NCBI GenBank assembly: GCA_012295275.1
Contig: CM022671.1
Coordinates: forward strand, 2,040,832 to 2,104,831
Direction: 5' to 3'
Source of the DNA: Chrysomallon squamiferum
Taxonomy: Eukaryota; Mollusca; Gastropoda; Neomphalida; Peltospiridae
DNA: 64,000 nucleotides
Part shown: piece by piece, positions 13,101 to 26,189 of the stretch
How positions within the stretch are numbered: position 1 is the stretch's first letter
How the letters are laid out: each line of letters begins with the position of its first letter
Notes under the pieces: generated by a model
The model's database searches: none
Seen by the model: only the letters and a program-made list of their open reading frames with translations
Told to the model about the DNA's origin: nothing
Translations under genes and position numbers: made by a program

Positions 13101-14046
13101 TGAGCAGCTTGTTTCTGTCATCGAAATCTTATAGACATTGGTTATGTATGTTCTGTATGTTTATCTAGTAAGTGTTTTTTTTCTTATTCATTTAATAGGG
13201 GAATACTTTCTAGTTTTTTAGTAGATTTTTTTGTTTATTTTTTTCAATATTAATTTTTACTTATTTATTATCTTTGGTGTAAGAAAAAAAAAATTAAATT
13301 TAAATTTACAGAAATAAATTATTGCCAAATGTATATAATTCTGATTGTTTGGATTACTAATCATAATGTATTCAGAACAAAAAGCATACTTACTAACTGG
13401 TTCCCAGTCAAGATTTCTTCTTGGAAATTACACATTTTAAATGATATTCAGTAAGCTTATGGGTATAAAAATTAAAAGTATAATTTTTCTGAATAGGTAC
13501 TATTACTAGTAGTATCATTGTTTTAATAATTAAATTATTATTTTTGTTGTGAAACCCACAGTGTACTAATTTATTATCTGCATTTGTAATGGAGGTAGCT
13601 AACTTCAGACTGTGTTATAGAAACTTGTCTTGTCATTATTGAATGGTAATGTGAATTTCTTACCAGTCTATTTATCTTTACTTTGAAAGTTTCTAATTTA
13701 CTCGATTTGATGTTGGAAAGATTTAAATAACTTAAAATAGGTCAGAATGGTTTTAGAAACATGAAGGAAGTTCAGTAGATTCTGTAAAGTTATTGTAGTT
13801 ACTTTAAAGTTATTGTTTCAGCTGTGTACAGTTGCCATTTGGTTATTTCATGTTTATTGCTTAAACAGTTGATTATTATTTTTATTCGTATTTGTAATGA
13901 TAATAAAAAGTGTAGATGTAAGTTGGATAAATTAATTAATTTAAATTCTAAGTTTACTATTTGTCTTGGTTTACTTCAGGAGTACTTTCAAACTTCTGGG
14001 TCCACAAAAGCTGGGAAAGAAGAAATCAAAGAAAACATCAATATGA
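10186..14046 (+). pseudogene. GTF2H3: GTF2H3 (TFIIH subunit p34/Tfb4) unprocessed pseudogene
   Basis: The intact gene encodes the p34 core subunit of TFIIH, used in transcription initiation and nucleotide-excision repair. Exons seen are 10186-10292 ([18 protein letters not shown]), about 10602-10744 (SDGKYELFG), 11966-12045 (VIKGSEDN, then MNFMN after a frameshift), 12370-12423 (VVVDACVLDNESGLLQQ), 12691-12759 (CDITGGTYIEIPQMAGFLQY), 13032-13167 ([20 protein letters not shown]) and 13980-14046 (FKLLGPQKLGKKKSKK, then stop). Lesions: the conserved FLY motif is out of frame in the second exon; there is a frameshift before MNFMN; TAG and TGA follow each other in exon 13032-13167, where human has YR. 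The first exon, the exon with TLLAGSLAKAL and the zinc-binding exon with NFSPICTTC are not found. The 12045 donor is GC. A possible poly(A) signal lies at 14222. Confidence 0.9.
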
Positions 14047-14262
14047 AGATGTTCAAAATAAATCTCGTCAGAATAAATAATATCAGTTTGCTAATTTTTA
14101 TGTTGTGTGTGTATGTTTGAAAAGCTGGATACTTTGAAAAATGTGATACATATTTATAAATATTATTAAGAAAATATGACAATTGTAAACTATGTATATA
14201 ACCATTTAGATCATGACATTGAATAAACCAGTTTAATGAGAAAACAGCCTAATGGGTTTATA

Positions 14263-14314
<52 letters not shown>

Positions 14315-14494
14315 TGTGATGATGGTTATGCTTCAAAATGTTAATAAATGTGCTAAATAAATTTATTGGCCAGTTTTACCTGTAGACTAATGTGTTAATA
14401 TAAGATGGAAAAAAGAAGAATTACATAATAATAATATTTATATGAACTCTGTGAATTACAACAGCCAACATTTGATTAAATACATTTGACAAAT
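14047..14494. other. 3-prime flank of the GTF2H3 pseudogene with an ATT microsatellite
   Basis: No gene seen. An (ATT)n run lies at about 14264-14311 and an AATAAA motif at 14222-14227. The small frames 13824-14120 and 13988-14182 overlap the last GTF2H3 exon and are not independent genes. Confidence 0.6.
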
Positions 14495-15515
14495 ATCTGC
14501 GAGTTCTTCAAGACGGACTGATCAAAGTGTGGGCTACATACCTCCCTGTCTATGGCTAGATTCAGATCAAAGATAACCCAGGCAGCTAATAAAAATTTTA
14601 AAATTTAAAAGTGCATGTACAATCTTTTTTCTGCCATCCTTAATTTCTTTTAAAGGGAGATAAGTGCGGTGATACATTTAAAATTACCGTATACTTACAC
14701 GTTTGACACGCATCCTCAGTGAACTCTTAATATTTTATGTATTAAAAATAACACTTTTACATATCACTTCTGCTAGCTTGATTTTACGAACATGTAGTTT
14801 ATTACATTGTTGTTTCATTTGAAATGAAAATGCTGGCTACTTCATTTTGTGTAAAATATATTAAAACTACATTATTATAAAAAAACAAAAAAAAATCATA
14901 TGTATTACACTGGTTGTTCGTCATATTAAAGTAATGAAAAAGACGTATATAAATAAGCAAATAACGAAACAATCGGTTTGCAGAGAAAAAAATTATTATA
15001 ATTATTATTATTATTATTATTATTGTTTCTGAGGCCAAGAGACTATAACACTTTATATGCAAAAAATAAACAAGATAAAATAAAGCACTGATAGTATAAA
15101 AATTGTCCATGACAAAACTTGCAAAGGTGATTAAAACAAGAACTGTGATAAAAGACAAACTGTTCTATAATGTAATATCCATTGTTGTAACTGTGTCTGT
15201 GAGTGTATTCGTCATAAAGAAAACATAACATAAAATGGAATTATAACTGAACAGCCCGAGTTTGTATAACAAGATAAACTGTGACATCAATACAAAACCT
15301 TACTTTTTTCTGTTTACCTTGGGTTTTCTATCCTTACTTCCATTCTCCTCCATTCTTTCTGTATTTCTTATTCTTTTTTTGTATTTTTGTTTCTTTTCTT
15401 TTTTCATTTTTTTCTTTGTTTTGTTTCGTTTGTAGTTTTTGATATTTAGAGATAAAAACATAACTGAAACATAGAAGTACAGATAGACTACGTTTTCCTT
15501 CTTAATCCATTTTTC
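14495..15515 (+). repeat. Right copy of the duplicated segment flanking the housekeeping pseudogenes
   Basis: This is the direct-repeat partner of 1855-2760. The sequence around 14504-14575 and 14708-15055 follows the left copy closely. The copies are separated by about 12.6 kb that contains the EIF2B1/GTF2H3 pseudogene pair and the assembly gap. The open frames in it (14802-15158, 15043-15231, 15300-15521) are rich in simple sequence and not supported. Confidence 0.75.
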
Positions 15516-16226
15516 TATCATTAATTTTTGTTTTCTTTTTCTTTTCTTTCTGCTTCATTTCTTAACTTTTCCAATTTTCTTTTCTTTTATTCATTTGTCT
15601 ATATTTATTTATTTCTATATTTCCCTCTTTCTTTCTTTTATCTTTTTCTTTCTCATATCTTCATTTTTAAGTTTTCTTTTCTTTCATTCATTGCTTTTTA
15701 TTTATTTATTTCACGTTCTTCCTGTACGTTATTTCTAAATATATTTTGTAGAGTTTGCATATGGTTGTTTTGTTTTTGATGTACTTTGTAACAACACATT
15801 TCTTCATGTTTTTAACACTGTAGCTGGGTGGTGTTTGTTTTCATTATTATTATTATTATTATTATTGTTCTTCTTGTTCTTATTATTATTATTGATGTTG
15901 TTGTTATTTAATTAATCATTGGTTATTTTAATGTGTTATCCATATATATAAAATTATATTTAAAGATTACAACTAAAAGTTTAACATTTTTAGTTACCAT
16001 ATACAGTTTTCTTGTATATAATTTATCTCACTTTGTTAAATAATGCTAATACATTTTCTTCTTCTTCTTCTTCTTCTTCTTCTTATTATTATTATTATTA
16101 TTATATATGGTTTTCGTGGTTGTGCTCCTTTTTCCTTTTTTTAAATGTAGTTTGTTTGTAACAACACATTTCTTAACGCTTTTAACATTATGAGTGCGTG
16201 GTGTTTGTTCTCATTATTATTATTAC
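15516..16226. other. Simple-sequence and duplicated non-coding DNA
   Basis: Pyrimidine-rich sequence gives the open frame 15528-15779, which has no domain. The block 15735-15840, with acaacacatttcttcatg and the ctgggtggtgtttg motif, recurs at 24735-24845 and in diverged form at 16150-16205. A (TTC)n-(ATT)n run lies at 16057-16103. Confidence 0.5.
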
Positions 16227-16293
16227 CTTCTATCAAGAAGCAGAGTGGTATTATAACAAGAAGACGCAGCATGATTTTTAGCCCCACAGTCAT
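16227..16293 (-). pseudogene. Orphan signal-peptide exon of the F-type EGF gene, inverted
   Basis: On the minus strand the exon starts at ATG (16291-16293) and encodes MTVGLKIMLRLLVIIPLCFL before a GT donor, GAAG followed by gtaata. It has the same 67-bp length, phase and near-identical sequence as exon 1 of gene F at 61140-61206. The neighbouring 16360-16560 is an inverted copy of 43930-44130, the upstream region of another F relative. No matching EGF exons were found in the roughly 1.7 kb that should follow, so this is most likely an orphan relic. Confidence 0.7.
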
Positions 16294-19200
16294 CCAGTTA
16301 AGTCATAAACTAAAATAATAAGATCATTTATAAGGAAATAAATAAACTCTAGATAAACTCCATGGAGTCCTCAGAAAATACCTTTTACCGATAATTGTTA
16401 ATCTGAGCTATAAGGTCAGAAAGGTCTATATTGGGTTGAGCGAAACAAAATTCTTTACATGTACCTTTCAAGGTAATGTATAATTTGTATAAAATGACTC
16501 ACATTTCACACTTGACTGAATATCTTTAGATAACTACAGAGTACACAGAGTGTAACGAAGATGTTAATAATATTACTAGCGATTTTTGTATTTACTTCAA
16601 ACAGCAAATGCTGATCTTCTTTCTTTCACAACTAAGCGAATAAGAAGTGTATTTATGTTCTAAATGAAAGAACAAAAGAAAAACTGAACAAGTAAATAAT
16701 AATAAAAAAAGAGAAACTACACTTATTATTATTACTATTTATTTAATTAATAAATTATTGTAATATGTTGTCCATATATATAAACATAAATTAATAATTA
16801 CAGACTACAACAAAAGAAAGTTTAATATTTGTAATTAAAATATATAATTTTTCTTTTATATAATTTATGGCACTTTGTTAAATAATGTTATATATATATA
16901 TATATGGTTTTCCAATGACAATACAAATTTTACTCCACACAAAATAATTTAATTCACTTTATTAAGTAATGTTGATGCATTTAATCATATTTGGTACGTG
17001 TATATAACTTTTTTTATTCTATATTTTTTACATTTCATCTGCATATTAAAAATATTTTTAAGTATCGTGTAGAACAATAACAACATCAGCAACAACAACA
17101 ACAATACTACTAATAATAATAACAATAATAATAAAAGTATTGCTGTAGTTATAATTAAGTAAATAATCTGTTATACTATATGGTTATAAATAAAATATAA
17201 AAAACAGGATATAATTAATATATTCTCTGGCCTCTGTAAAGAGTCTTTACGTCTTGTGTTTTAGCTTATAAATCTGTTAATTCACTAAAGAAAGATTGTA
17301 TTTTTTTCTACTATGAGTAATATGATATGTGTTATTTATGCCAGCTGTAGAAGATATAAAAGAATAAATACACCCAATGAACAAGATAATTTTAACTGTT
17401 ACAAAACCTGACAATGTGTTGCTGTTAAAGGTATTTTTCTTATTTATTTATTTTTATCTTTAATTCCCATAATGTTTCTGTTTTCTTTTCTTTCATTCAT
17501 TCCTTATCATTTACTTATTTATAAATACATTTTTGTATCCTTTCCAAATGCTAAAGCAACTTATTTATTTATTTATTTATTTATTATCATCATCATCGTA
17601 ATAATAATAATTATTGTTATTATTATCGTTATTGTTATCATCATCATTATTGTTTTTACTATCAATACTAGTGCACAAACTATTCATGTAAATTTGTAGA
17701 ATAAGGTAGACGTTTTTCACTTTTCTAAAATCAATTTAATCTAAAACATCTTTACGTTAATTTTATTTCTGAATCAACAAACGTTTGACAAATGGTTAAA
17801 TCATGTTCCTCTGCATTTTTTTTTTTTAATGTTTTGTCATTTTTCTTTTGACAGTAACAAATTATATAACTAAAGCTGCTGTTAGACACGACAATATAAA
17901 CAGTTTCCAGTTTTACAAGTTCTCGCCACATATTCAGAACATGATTTATAAACTATCATTTTTCTGCAAACATATAAATCCTTGTTTTATTTATTTATTT
18001 ATTTATTATGCTTTTATTGTACTTATTTATTTATTTATCTATTTATTATTATTATTGTTATTATTATTTCTTCTTATTTCTGTTTTTTTATTTTTTTTTT
18101 TTTTTTTGTTTTGATATATTATGAATGTTGATACCACGCTAATAATCAGATTTGTTTATTGAAGAAAAAGAAATAAAGAAACTATTCATTATTTCAATAA
18201 CTGTCATTTCTGTACACTGCAGTGGTCGTAATTCCCCGAGAAAAAAAATATTTCTAACAAAAGAAACGTGATTGTGTATGGTAATTTGATAGCTGACGTA
18301 GTAACTGTTAGATCACGTGATTTTGAACGACTAATTAAATAAATAAAAGAGGAAGATATTTCGTGTTTTGCGAATTCCAACAAGATTATTAAACCGGTTC
18401 TATTAGTCATGCTAAAACTATCGTCTACATGTTACTTTATTTTTAAATTCAAATCCTATTATTAAATTATTTTTATTTATTTATTTATTTAGTAGTAATA
18501 GTTATTGGTGTTGTTGTTCCTGTACTATGTTCTTGTGGTCGTTTTATTGAAAAAGCCATTCATCATGATGCATTAAATAGAAGTTTAATACATTTAGTAG
18601 CAGGAGGACGAGATAGAGTTTTCACACACTTTTCTCTAACAATTCATGTCATTAGTATTGTTCATAAATGTTTTTTTTTAAATCTTTGTTGAGCCATTAT
18701 CTTTAGAAACATGATTAAGAAGGAAGATTGAAGTTTCAATTAAGTTTAACATTACATAAATTCAGTTCTTCCTCATCATAAATAAAGAAAAATGTCTTAA
18801 GTTGCCATCCCGAAACTTCTTTCGCTTATTTAATTACTTACTTTACACTAACTAAATATTTTTATTTTCCATATAGTAATCTCTGTAATTACATGAAGGA
18901 ATGGCGAGATAAATAACAAACATATTTTTTTTTTTATATTAAAAGTATGAGTGACCAATTCTTTTCACTGTATGTATTTTGAAATATTGTTTCTCTTGAC
19001 ATAAATAATTAATCTTAAACACACATTATAAATTAAATATAACCATAGAACAAAAAAACATATAGAAAACGAACAAACAAAAAAGTACCCGACATCAAAC
19101 AATGATAAAGATTAATAACTTTAAGAAAGTTATAATATTAAAAAATAAATAAATAAATAAATACAAAAAATTATACCACGGAAATTTCCAAACAGAATTA

Positions 19201-19421
19201 TAACAACATCTACAATGTTAAAAGACAGTGTATTTGTTTCTCAACTTTCGATAGTTAAACATATTTCTAAGCAGATCAGAATTGTTAATATACATATAAA
19301 TTGTAAAGTTTTCTTTCAAAATTTGATTATATTTTCCGTTATGCGCACCCTGGTTATGATCTTTCAAACGTAAGTGATCTTGCTGACGTAGAAGTAACTG
19401 TTGTAAATGTGTTTATCATCA
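16294..19421. other. Duplicated non-coding block downstream of gene A
   Basis: No gene recognised. The block parallels 25450-27700 downstream of gene B. Shared landmarks are the ctctggcctc/ttcactaaagaaagattgta segment (17222-17305), the cagtggtcgtaattcc segment (about 18222) and the gccattcatcatgatgcatt segment (about 18555). It also holds ATTT runs (17555-17585) and ATT/ATC runs. Open frames here, such as 17472-17699 and 17848-18114, are driven by simple repeats. Confidence 0.6.
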
Positions 19422-20024
19422 TCATGGATTTAACTGCTTACATAAATGAACAGTATCATCATTATTAGAATTAGCAATAACGTCTAACATGTATTCAAAC
19501 GAACAAGGTTGTTTACAGTTTGATTCTTGCTTGGAAACTTTCTTTGTACTGCAATAGAACAGGAACAGATTATTTAGCGGTATTGAAATAACAAAAATAC
19601 ATCAAAATGCAAACAAAAAGGAACCGAGATAGCGAAAGAAATATAAAATAATACTCATACAGCGAAAATAATAAGACTATTGACCGAAATCTATAGCAGT
19701 TTTAGAGTACGACCAAAAGGGAATTCGACCTATTGGGAGTAAGCCATACCTAGAGGTGCATGCGTTTCCAACATAGAGATTCAGAACATTACAGTGCAGA
19801 TACTACATTAATTTGAAATACACTTACCTGTGATTAAAAGCTGTTAGCAATCTTGAGAAAAACGATCGAAAATGTGTAAGACGAATTTTCTTCCTGTTCC
19901 TGGAATTAGAATTAAAAAAATAATAATAATAAATTAGCGATACAGATGAGGAGAGAGAATGATCGAAACAGTTCGACACAGAGAATTAGAATTAGAGCAC
20001 AAATAGATAGACAGACAGACAGAC

Positions 20025-20067
<43 letters not shown>

Positions 20068-20070
20068 TAT

Positions 20071-20147
<77 letters not shown>

Positions 20148-20191
20148 AAGATCGATCGATAGATAGACAGAGAGACAGACAGACAGATAGA

Positions 20192-20239
<48 letters not shown>

Positions 20240-20266
20240 TAGATAGATAGATAGATAGATATATAT

Positions 20267-20355
<89 letters not shown>

Positions 20356-20431
20356 TAGATAGATAGATCGATAGATAGATAGACAGAAAATGTGAATTAG
20401 AATTAGAGCACAAATAGATAGACAGACAGAC

Positions 20432-20486
<55 letters not shown>

Positions 20487-20581
20487 TATACAGACAGACA
20501 GACAGATCGACAGACAGACAGACAGACAGACAGATAGATAGATAGATAGACAGAGAGACAGACAGATAGATAGATAGATAT

Positions 20582-20614
<33 letters not shown>

Positions 20615-20621
20615 TAGACAT

Positions 20622-20694
<73 letters not shown>

Positions 20695-20791
20695 TAGATA
20701 GATAGATCGATAGATAGACAGACAGACAGACAGATAGATAGATAGATATACAGACAGACAGACAGACAGAGAGACAGACAGACAGACAGAC

Positions 20792-20842
<51 letters not shown>

Positions 20843-20863
20843 CAGACATACAGACAGAGAGAC

Positions 20864-20898
<35 letters not shown>

Positions 20899-22300
20899 TA
20901 GATGTAGAGAGAGACGCGGGTAGACACATATATGCAGAGAGACATATTGGTTATAGATAGAGATACCGGTTTTTTTCTATTCCAGAAGTGGCTGTACAGT
21001 TAGTTTTTATAATGATAAAATAAACATATTTGTAACCTGCACTTTAATAGCATCACTTATGTTGTTAAGAACCGTGCAGATAATAAGAGAGAAAACCCGA
21101 ACTACATCTTGATGGACTACTCTTTTTCTATTAAAATTAAGGATTATTTTGAATACAGTCCAGTAGACTATAGAATTCACATCCAAGTCGTCTTAGTGAA
21201 TTATTCGTAAGGTATTCACTGGAATAGAAAATGGCCGAACAGGTTAAAAAGTGTATGATTTACAAAATTCTTATTTTGTTAGAAAATAACAGAAAAATGT
21301 ATACCTGTAACAACAGTATAAAGAAATAACGAGCATGCCGATGCTGATAGTGATGCCGATCCCAAATCCAACTCCTTTGCAGAAATCGGAAGATAATTTT
21401 GTAGAACCAGCAGCATCTGCAAATACGAGGAAGGCAGACTAAAGTTTGAATGGTTAAATATAGATTTTTCATATTATATGTTCAATGAACACGGTTGATT
21501 CTACCTTCTGCGAATACTATTTTATTCCTCTCTTTACATTTATTTTATACATCAGTGAACAATAATTATTTAGGCTTTATCGTTCGGGATAAAATACCTC
21601 TCTGCTGATATGTATTCCTTTATTGTACATCCATTATGAATTAGAATTATTTTGCACCTCATGTACAACTCTGCATGTAGTAACTACACGTTTGTTTAAA
21701 CTGAACAGTTACTATACACCATAACTATACTCATATTTATTAGTTTCCTACATTACGATATTTTTATTTATTAAAATCCAGAAAATTAGAAGCAACTAGA
21801 ATAGTAATGGTAGTAATGGTAATAATAATATTCATCAATATCATTTTCATGGTAATGATGATCATCATCATCAACATCATGGTATTCAACATTGTTTTAT
21901 GTAACTAAATGATAATCCATCACTGAATAATAATTTTATAAAGTAACTTACTAATGATGGTGGAGATAGGTGTTGTAGGATTTCGAATGGTTCCTTCATT
22001 AATGCAATCACCCTGAGCGTCACATGTCAGGTTACAGTGGTGACAGGGAAATGAACAGTGAGTTCCAAAATAACCATCTTTGCATTGTCGAAAACAATGT
22101 CCAGTCACGCGATCACATTTGAGACAGAACTCAGGACATCTTCGTCTACAATGGTCACCGTACCATCCATCTTCACATCCACTTTGACAAACTGCTGAAG
22201 AATTTACACGTTGTTTATAGTCTCCGGGTACTTTACAGTGAGGTTCCAGTACAGAATACACGGATGTTACAGTAAAGAGTAAGAGGAGAAGAACTCCCAT
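19422..22300 (-). CDS. Gene A: short single-pass receptor with one EGF-like module
   Basis: Four exons on the minus strand: 21952-22300, 21305-21416, 19828-19899 and 19422-19548. They join in phases 1, 2 and 2 to give about 219 residues. Residues 1-16 ([16 protein letters not shown]) are a signal peptide. About residues 17-116 are a cysteine-rich EGF-like region with the family motif C-x2-G-[YW]-[FY]-G-x2-C ([22 protein letters not shown]), followed by a Thr/Ile-rich stalk. A membrane segment spans about 131-150 ([20 protein letters not shown]). The first cytoplasmic exon is basic ([16 protein letters not shown]). The last ends in a tail with SFEYMLDVI and a TGA stop. Exon 1 begins after a splice acceptor (ag at 22326-22327), so a non-coding first exon is likely upstream. 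There is no methionine at the upstream position used in B, D and E. The ligand is unknown. The EGF modules recall MEGF10/Draper/SCARF receptors, but orthology is not established. Confidence 0.75.
20004..20904. repeat. GATA/GACA (Bkm-like) satellite
   Basis: About 0.9 kb of interspersed GATA and GACA tetranucleotides in the intron between gene A exons 21305 and 19899. A non-tetramer phrase, gaattagaattagagcac, occurs at 19983 and again at about 20394. The array is therefore two tandem copies of a roughly 411-bp higher-order unit. The 331- and 180-residue open frames on the minus strand are only translations of this repeat. Confidence 0.95.
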
Positions 22301-22325
22301 GTTTTTACACTTTTTCTTTATACTC

Positions 22326-22722
22326 CTGAAACAGCAAACTACCAAAGTTAATGAAACGCGGTAAATGAGAAAGAAAGATATGTTTTTTTGTTTTTTTTCT
22401 TTTATGTTATATTATTTCGTTCATTCGCTCATCTGCTGTCAAATAATTATAGTTAATTTTTAACTGATTACATAATTACTAATTCCGTCTTCTCCTAATT
22501 AATATTCACAACTTGTTTAAATCTTGTCACTGTAGGACACAGGATGCAAAGTTTCCTAAAATAAAATAGTCTTAATTAGTTGTTAATATCCACTATCTTC
22601 TAGTAAATATATAATATGTATTTTTTATTTCAGTGACACCTGACAATAAAAGACGACATGATAAATTATTTGTAAACTAATGTTGCCATCCAGCCTAATA
22701 ACATGAAACACATAAAACATTG

Positions 22723-22754
<32 letters not shown>

Positions 22755-22823
22755 AAAGGAAATCTTACAAATAATTTTTTGACATTTAATACAGTGATTA
22801 AAAACGTAAATGAATAAAAATTT

Positions 22824-22864
<41 letters not shown>

Positions 22865-23080
22865 ATTTAGAAAAAGAAAAGATGGTAATCACTGATAGAA
22901 GTAATACTAAATCTAAAAATAAATAAATAGGTTATTACATTTTAAAAAATTGAAACAAATAAAAACAAGGCCAAAAAATGCTATGTTTTGTCACTCATTA
23001 TTAAAATCAGTTATATATTTCAAGAAAATATTTAAAAAAAAAAATCTAGCATTACTGTATGCATTTCTAGTATGATTTAC

Positions 23081-23112
<32 letters not shown>

Positions 23113-24650
23113 CGTTCTGTTAAAGAAATAGGAGTTACATTACATCTTTCTGTTTTCAATATTTATTAAAGGAAGGTTACCATCTCTAAAGCTGGGAAAA
23201 ACTTTGGGAATACTTGACTATATAATTCAGATACAAACCTTTCTTAAACTGTGTAATCTAATTATATCACCATATAACAGATTTCCATAGTTCCATAAAA
23301 ATTAAATCAAACTTGTTCGTCGCTTGGTTTTAGAATGTCTCTGAAAGTCATACCTAACGTTGCCGATTTTTAAAATCCGTTCTCAATATGTAAAATAATA
23401 TAGGTGTTTCAGTTCTCATATTAATTAATATATACTAACCTTGATAAAAAAAAAAAAAAAAAAAAAACCCAGTGAGTCAGAACTGTTACTAATTCCTGTA
23501 ATTCAAATAGTTTTTTCTTCATACATAGCTAAGACGAAGTTTCGCTGTTCTTTGCACTAACGTGTAGTGTGCACATGGCTAATAACTGATATATAAACAA
23601 CTATAATTATTTCCTTAAGGTAGTCACATGTTTATATCACGTTCTGTGTTCAGAGCGACATAAAGGGTATTTTGACATTGAAGTCAGTTCTTAGCGTTAA
23701 CTCCCTTTATGATGTCCGCTGTTGGATATATTGTTCACGCTGAGATGTTCTTAAACATTCATTCATTTCATTAAAAGTAATTCGGGGGAAATATTTCAGT
23801 ATTTAAAAGAAAAGGTGTTTACTCGTTTCAGCTTTCAAATCAGAAAGAGAAAAGAAACAAACAAATAATTATATAATGTCATCTGAGATAATGTACATGT
23901 ATGTTTATGGTTATGTATCTACCAACAAATGTATTTATATGTGAACATATATAAGCAAGTACGTATGTGTGTATGTACGTGCGAAAGTACATTAAATAAA
24001 TAATTCAATGAAGTATAGTAACAGATTTTTGAAATATTATATAGTAACTAGATAATGTATATATATATATTATCAAATCAGTAAACTGCAGTGTGTAAGA
24101 AATGTTTAATTTTAGGTTTAATATTTTAAAAAATGTATAAATAATAATAACTAAATAATATAAAAAGGAAGTAATGTAAAAATGAAGCAAACACAGAAAA
24201 ATAAGTTTAGAATCGAAGGGGATTAAAATGCGTTACTTACTGTCGCCAAGTTAGAACACGACGTAATAGCTAATATAACCAAAAATTGGTATGAGTTTAA
24301 CTGTCAGATATTTCTGTTTACGAAACAAAATATTAAAAGCACCTATTCGACGTGTTTCGCAGGTCGGTTCATTAACGACCAATAGCGGTGTGGTAACTCC
24401 GCGACAAGAATTTCCGAGATTTGTACGGTTGGCTAACTTCAATAGTTATTATTTTGCTTACGTGTATATATGCGTGCACAGACCTCCAGTAAGCAGATTA
24501 TAGATAAACAACTAACAAAAGGTCCATTGTTGGTATAATGATCGGAAAAAGACATTTTCTGAGGACTCGATGAATATTTCCATATTAAAAAAAAAAAAAA
24601 AAAAAAAAAAAGGCTCAATTCTATTTTCTGATCAAGAAATCACTTTTATA
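22326..24650. other. Duplicated upstream region of gene A
   Basis: Non-coding. Parts of 22440-23830 parallel the regions upstream of genes C (40380-41460) and E (52560-53280), for example the segment with attaaaggaaggtta and the aagacgaagtttcgc phrase. Poly(A)/poly(T) runs lie at 22739-22754, 22829-22863, 23081-23111 and 23444-23467. The segment around 24555-24580, with ttttctgaggactc, resembles the upstream region of the F relative at 44100, but no F exon was found here. Confidence 0.55.
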
Positions 24651-24858
24651 TAATAAACTTCTGATACCCTAAAATTATTTATTTATTTATTTTTATTTAT
24701 TTTACTTTGTTTTTGTTCATTATTTCTAAATATATTTTGTAGAACTTGCATATGGTTGTTTTCCTTTTTCTGTTTTAGTTTTTTATTTACTTTGTAACAA
24801 CACATTTCTTCATGTTTTTAACACTGTAGCTGGGTGGTGTTTGTTTTTATCATCATCA

Positions 24859-24915
<57 letters not shown>

Positions 24916-24980
24916 ATTTATAAATTATTTGTTAAATAGTGCTAATACATTTTATTCTTCTTCTTCTTCTTCTTCTTCTT

Positions 24981-25050
<70 letters not shown>

Positions 25051-25263
25051 GGTCTTCCAATAACATTACAGTTTTTAATCCCTATTTTATCATTTTTGGT
25101 ACAAGTATATAGAGTTTTTTTATTCTATATATTCTACATTTAATCTGGATATTAAAATGTATCTTTAAGTTTCTTCTATAATAATAATAAATAAATAAAT
25201 AAATAAATAAAATAAATAAATAATAATAAAATAATAATAATAATAATTAATTAAAAAGTAAAA

Positions 25264-25295
<32 letters not shown>

Positions 25296-26146
25296 AAAAA
25301 GCCAAAATAAAATATAAAAAATAAATAAAATAAAATAAATAATGATAATACAATTATTGCTATTGTTATAATTAAGTAAATAAGTTGATTATTTTGCTGT
25401 CTGTTATACTGAGTGGCTATAAATAAAATAATAAAAGACAGGATTTAATTAATAGGTTCTCTGGCCTCTGATATAGAGAATTTATATACAATCTTAGCGT
25501 CTTGTGTGTTTTAGCTTATAAATGTGTTAATTCACTAAAGAAAGATTGTATATGCTTATTTTTCTGCTGTAAGTCATATGATATGTGTTATTTATGACCG
25601 CTTAGTAAAATATATTAGCATAATTATATGGAAGAACAAGATAATTTTAACTGTTACAAACCTAATAATGTGTTGCTATTTAAGGTCTCTTTTTATTTTT
25701 ATATATTTTTTTATCTTTAATTCCTATTATTGTTCTGTTTTCTTTTCTTTCATTCATTGCTTATTATTTACACATTTATAATTATATTTTTGTAACCTTT
25801 CTAAATGCTAAAACAACTTATTTATTTATTTATTTATTTATTTATTATCATCATGAATAACATTATTATCATCATCATCTTCATCATAATTATTATTTTT
25901 ATTATGACCTACATTATTATTATTGTCATTATTGTTATCATCATCATTATTATTTTTAGTTATCGATGCTAGTGAACAAATTATTCATGTAAAATAAAGC
26001 TGGTGTTAGACACAATAATATAGTTTCCAGTTTTACAAGTTTGCTCTACATATTCAGAATACGATTTACAATCTGTCATTATTGTGCAAATATATAAATA
26101 CTTATATTATATTATTTTATTTTATTTTATATTATTTCTATTATTA

Positions 26147-26189
<43 letters not shown>

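Noticed and set aside
15300-15779. Lys- and Phe-rich frames on both strands
   Set aside because: Pyrimidine-rich low-complexity DNA; the same segment at 2590-2760 is not open.
19934-20945. 331- and 180-residue minus-strand frames rich in Cys-Leu-Ser-Val and Ile-Tyr-Leu-Ser
   Set aside because: They are translations of the GATA/GACA satellite; both frames are open only because the tetramer lacks stops.
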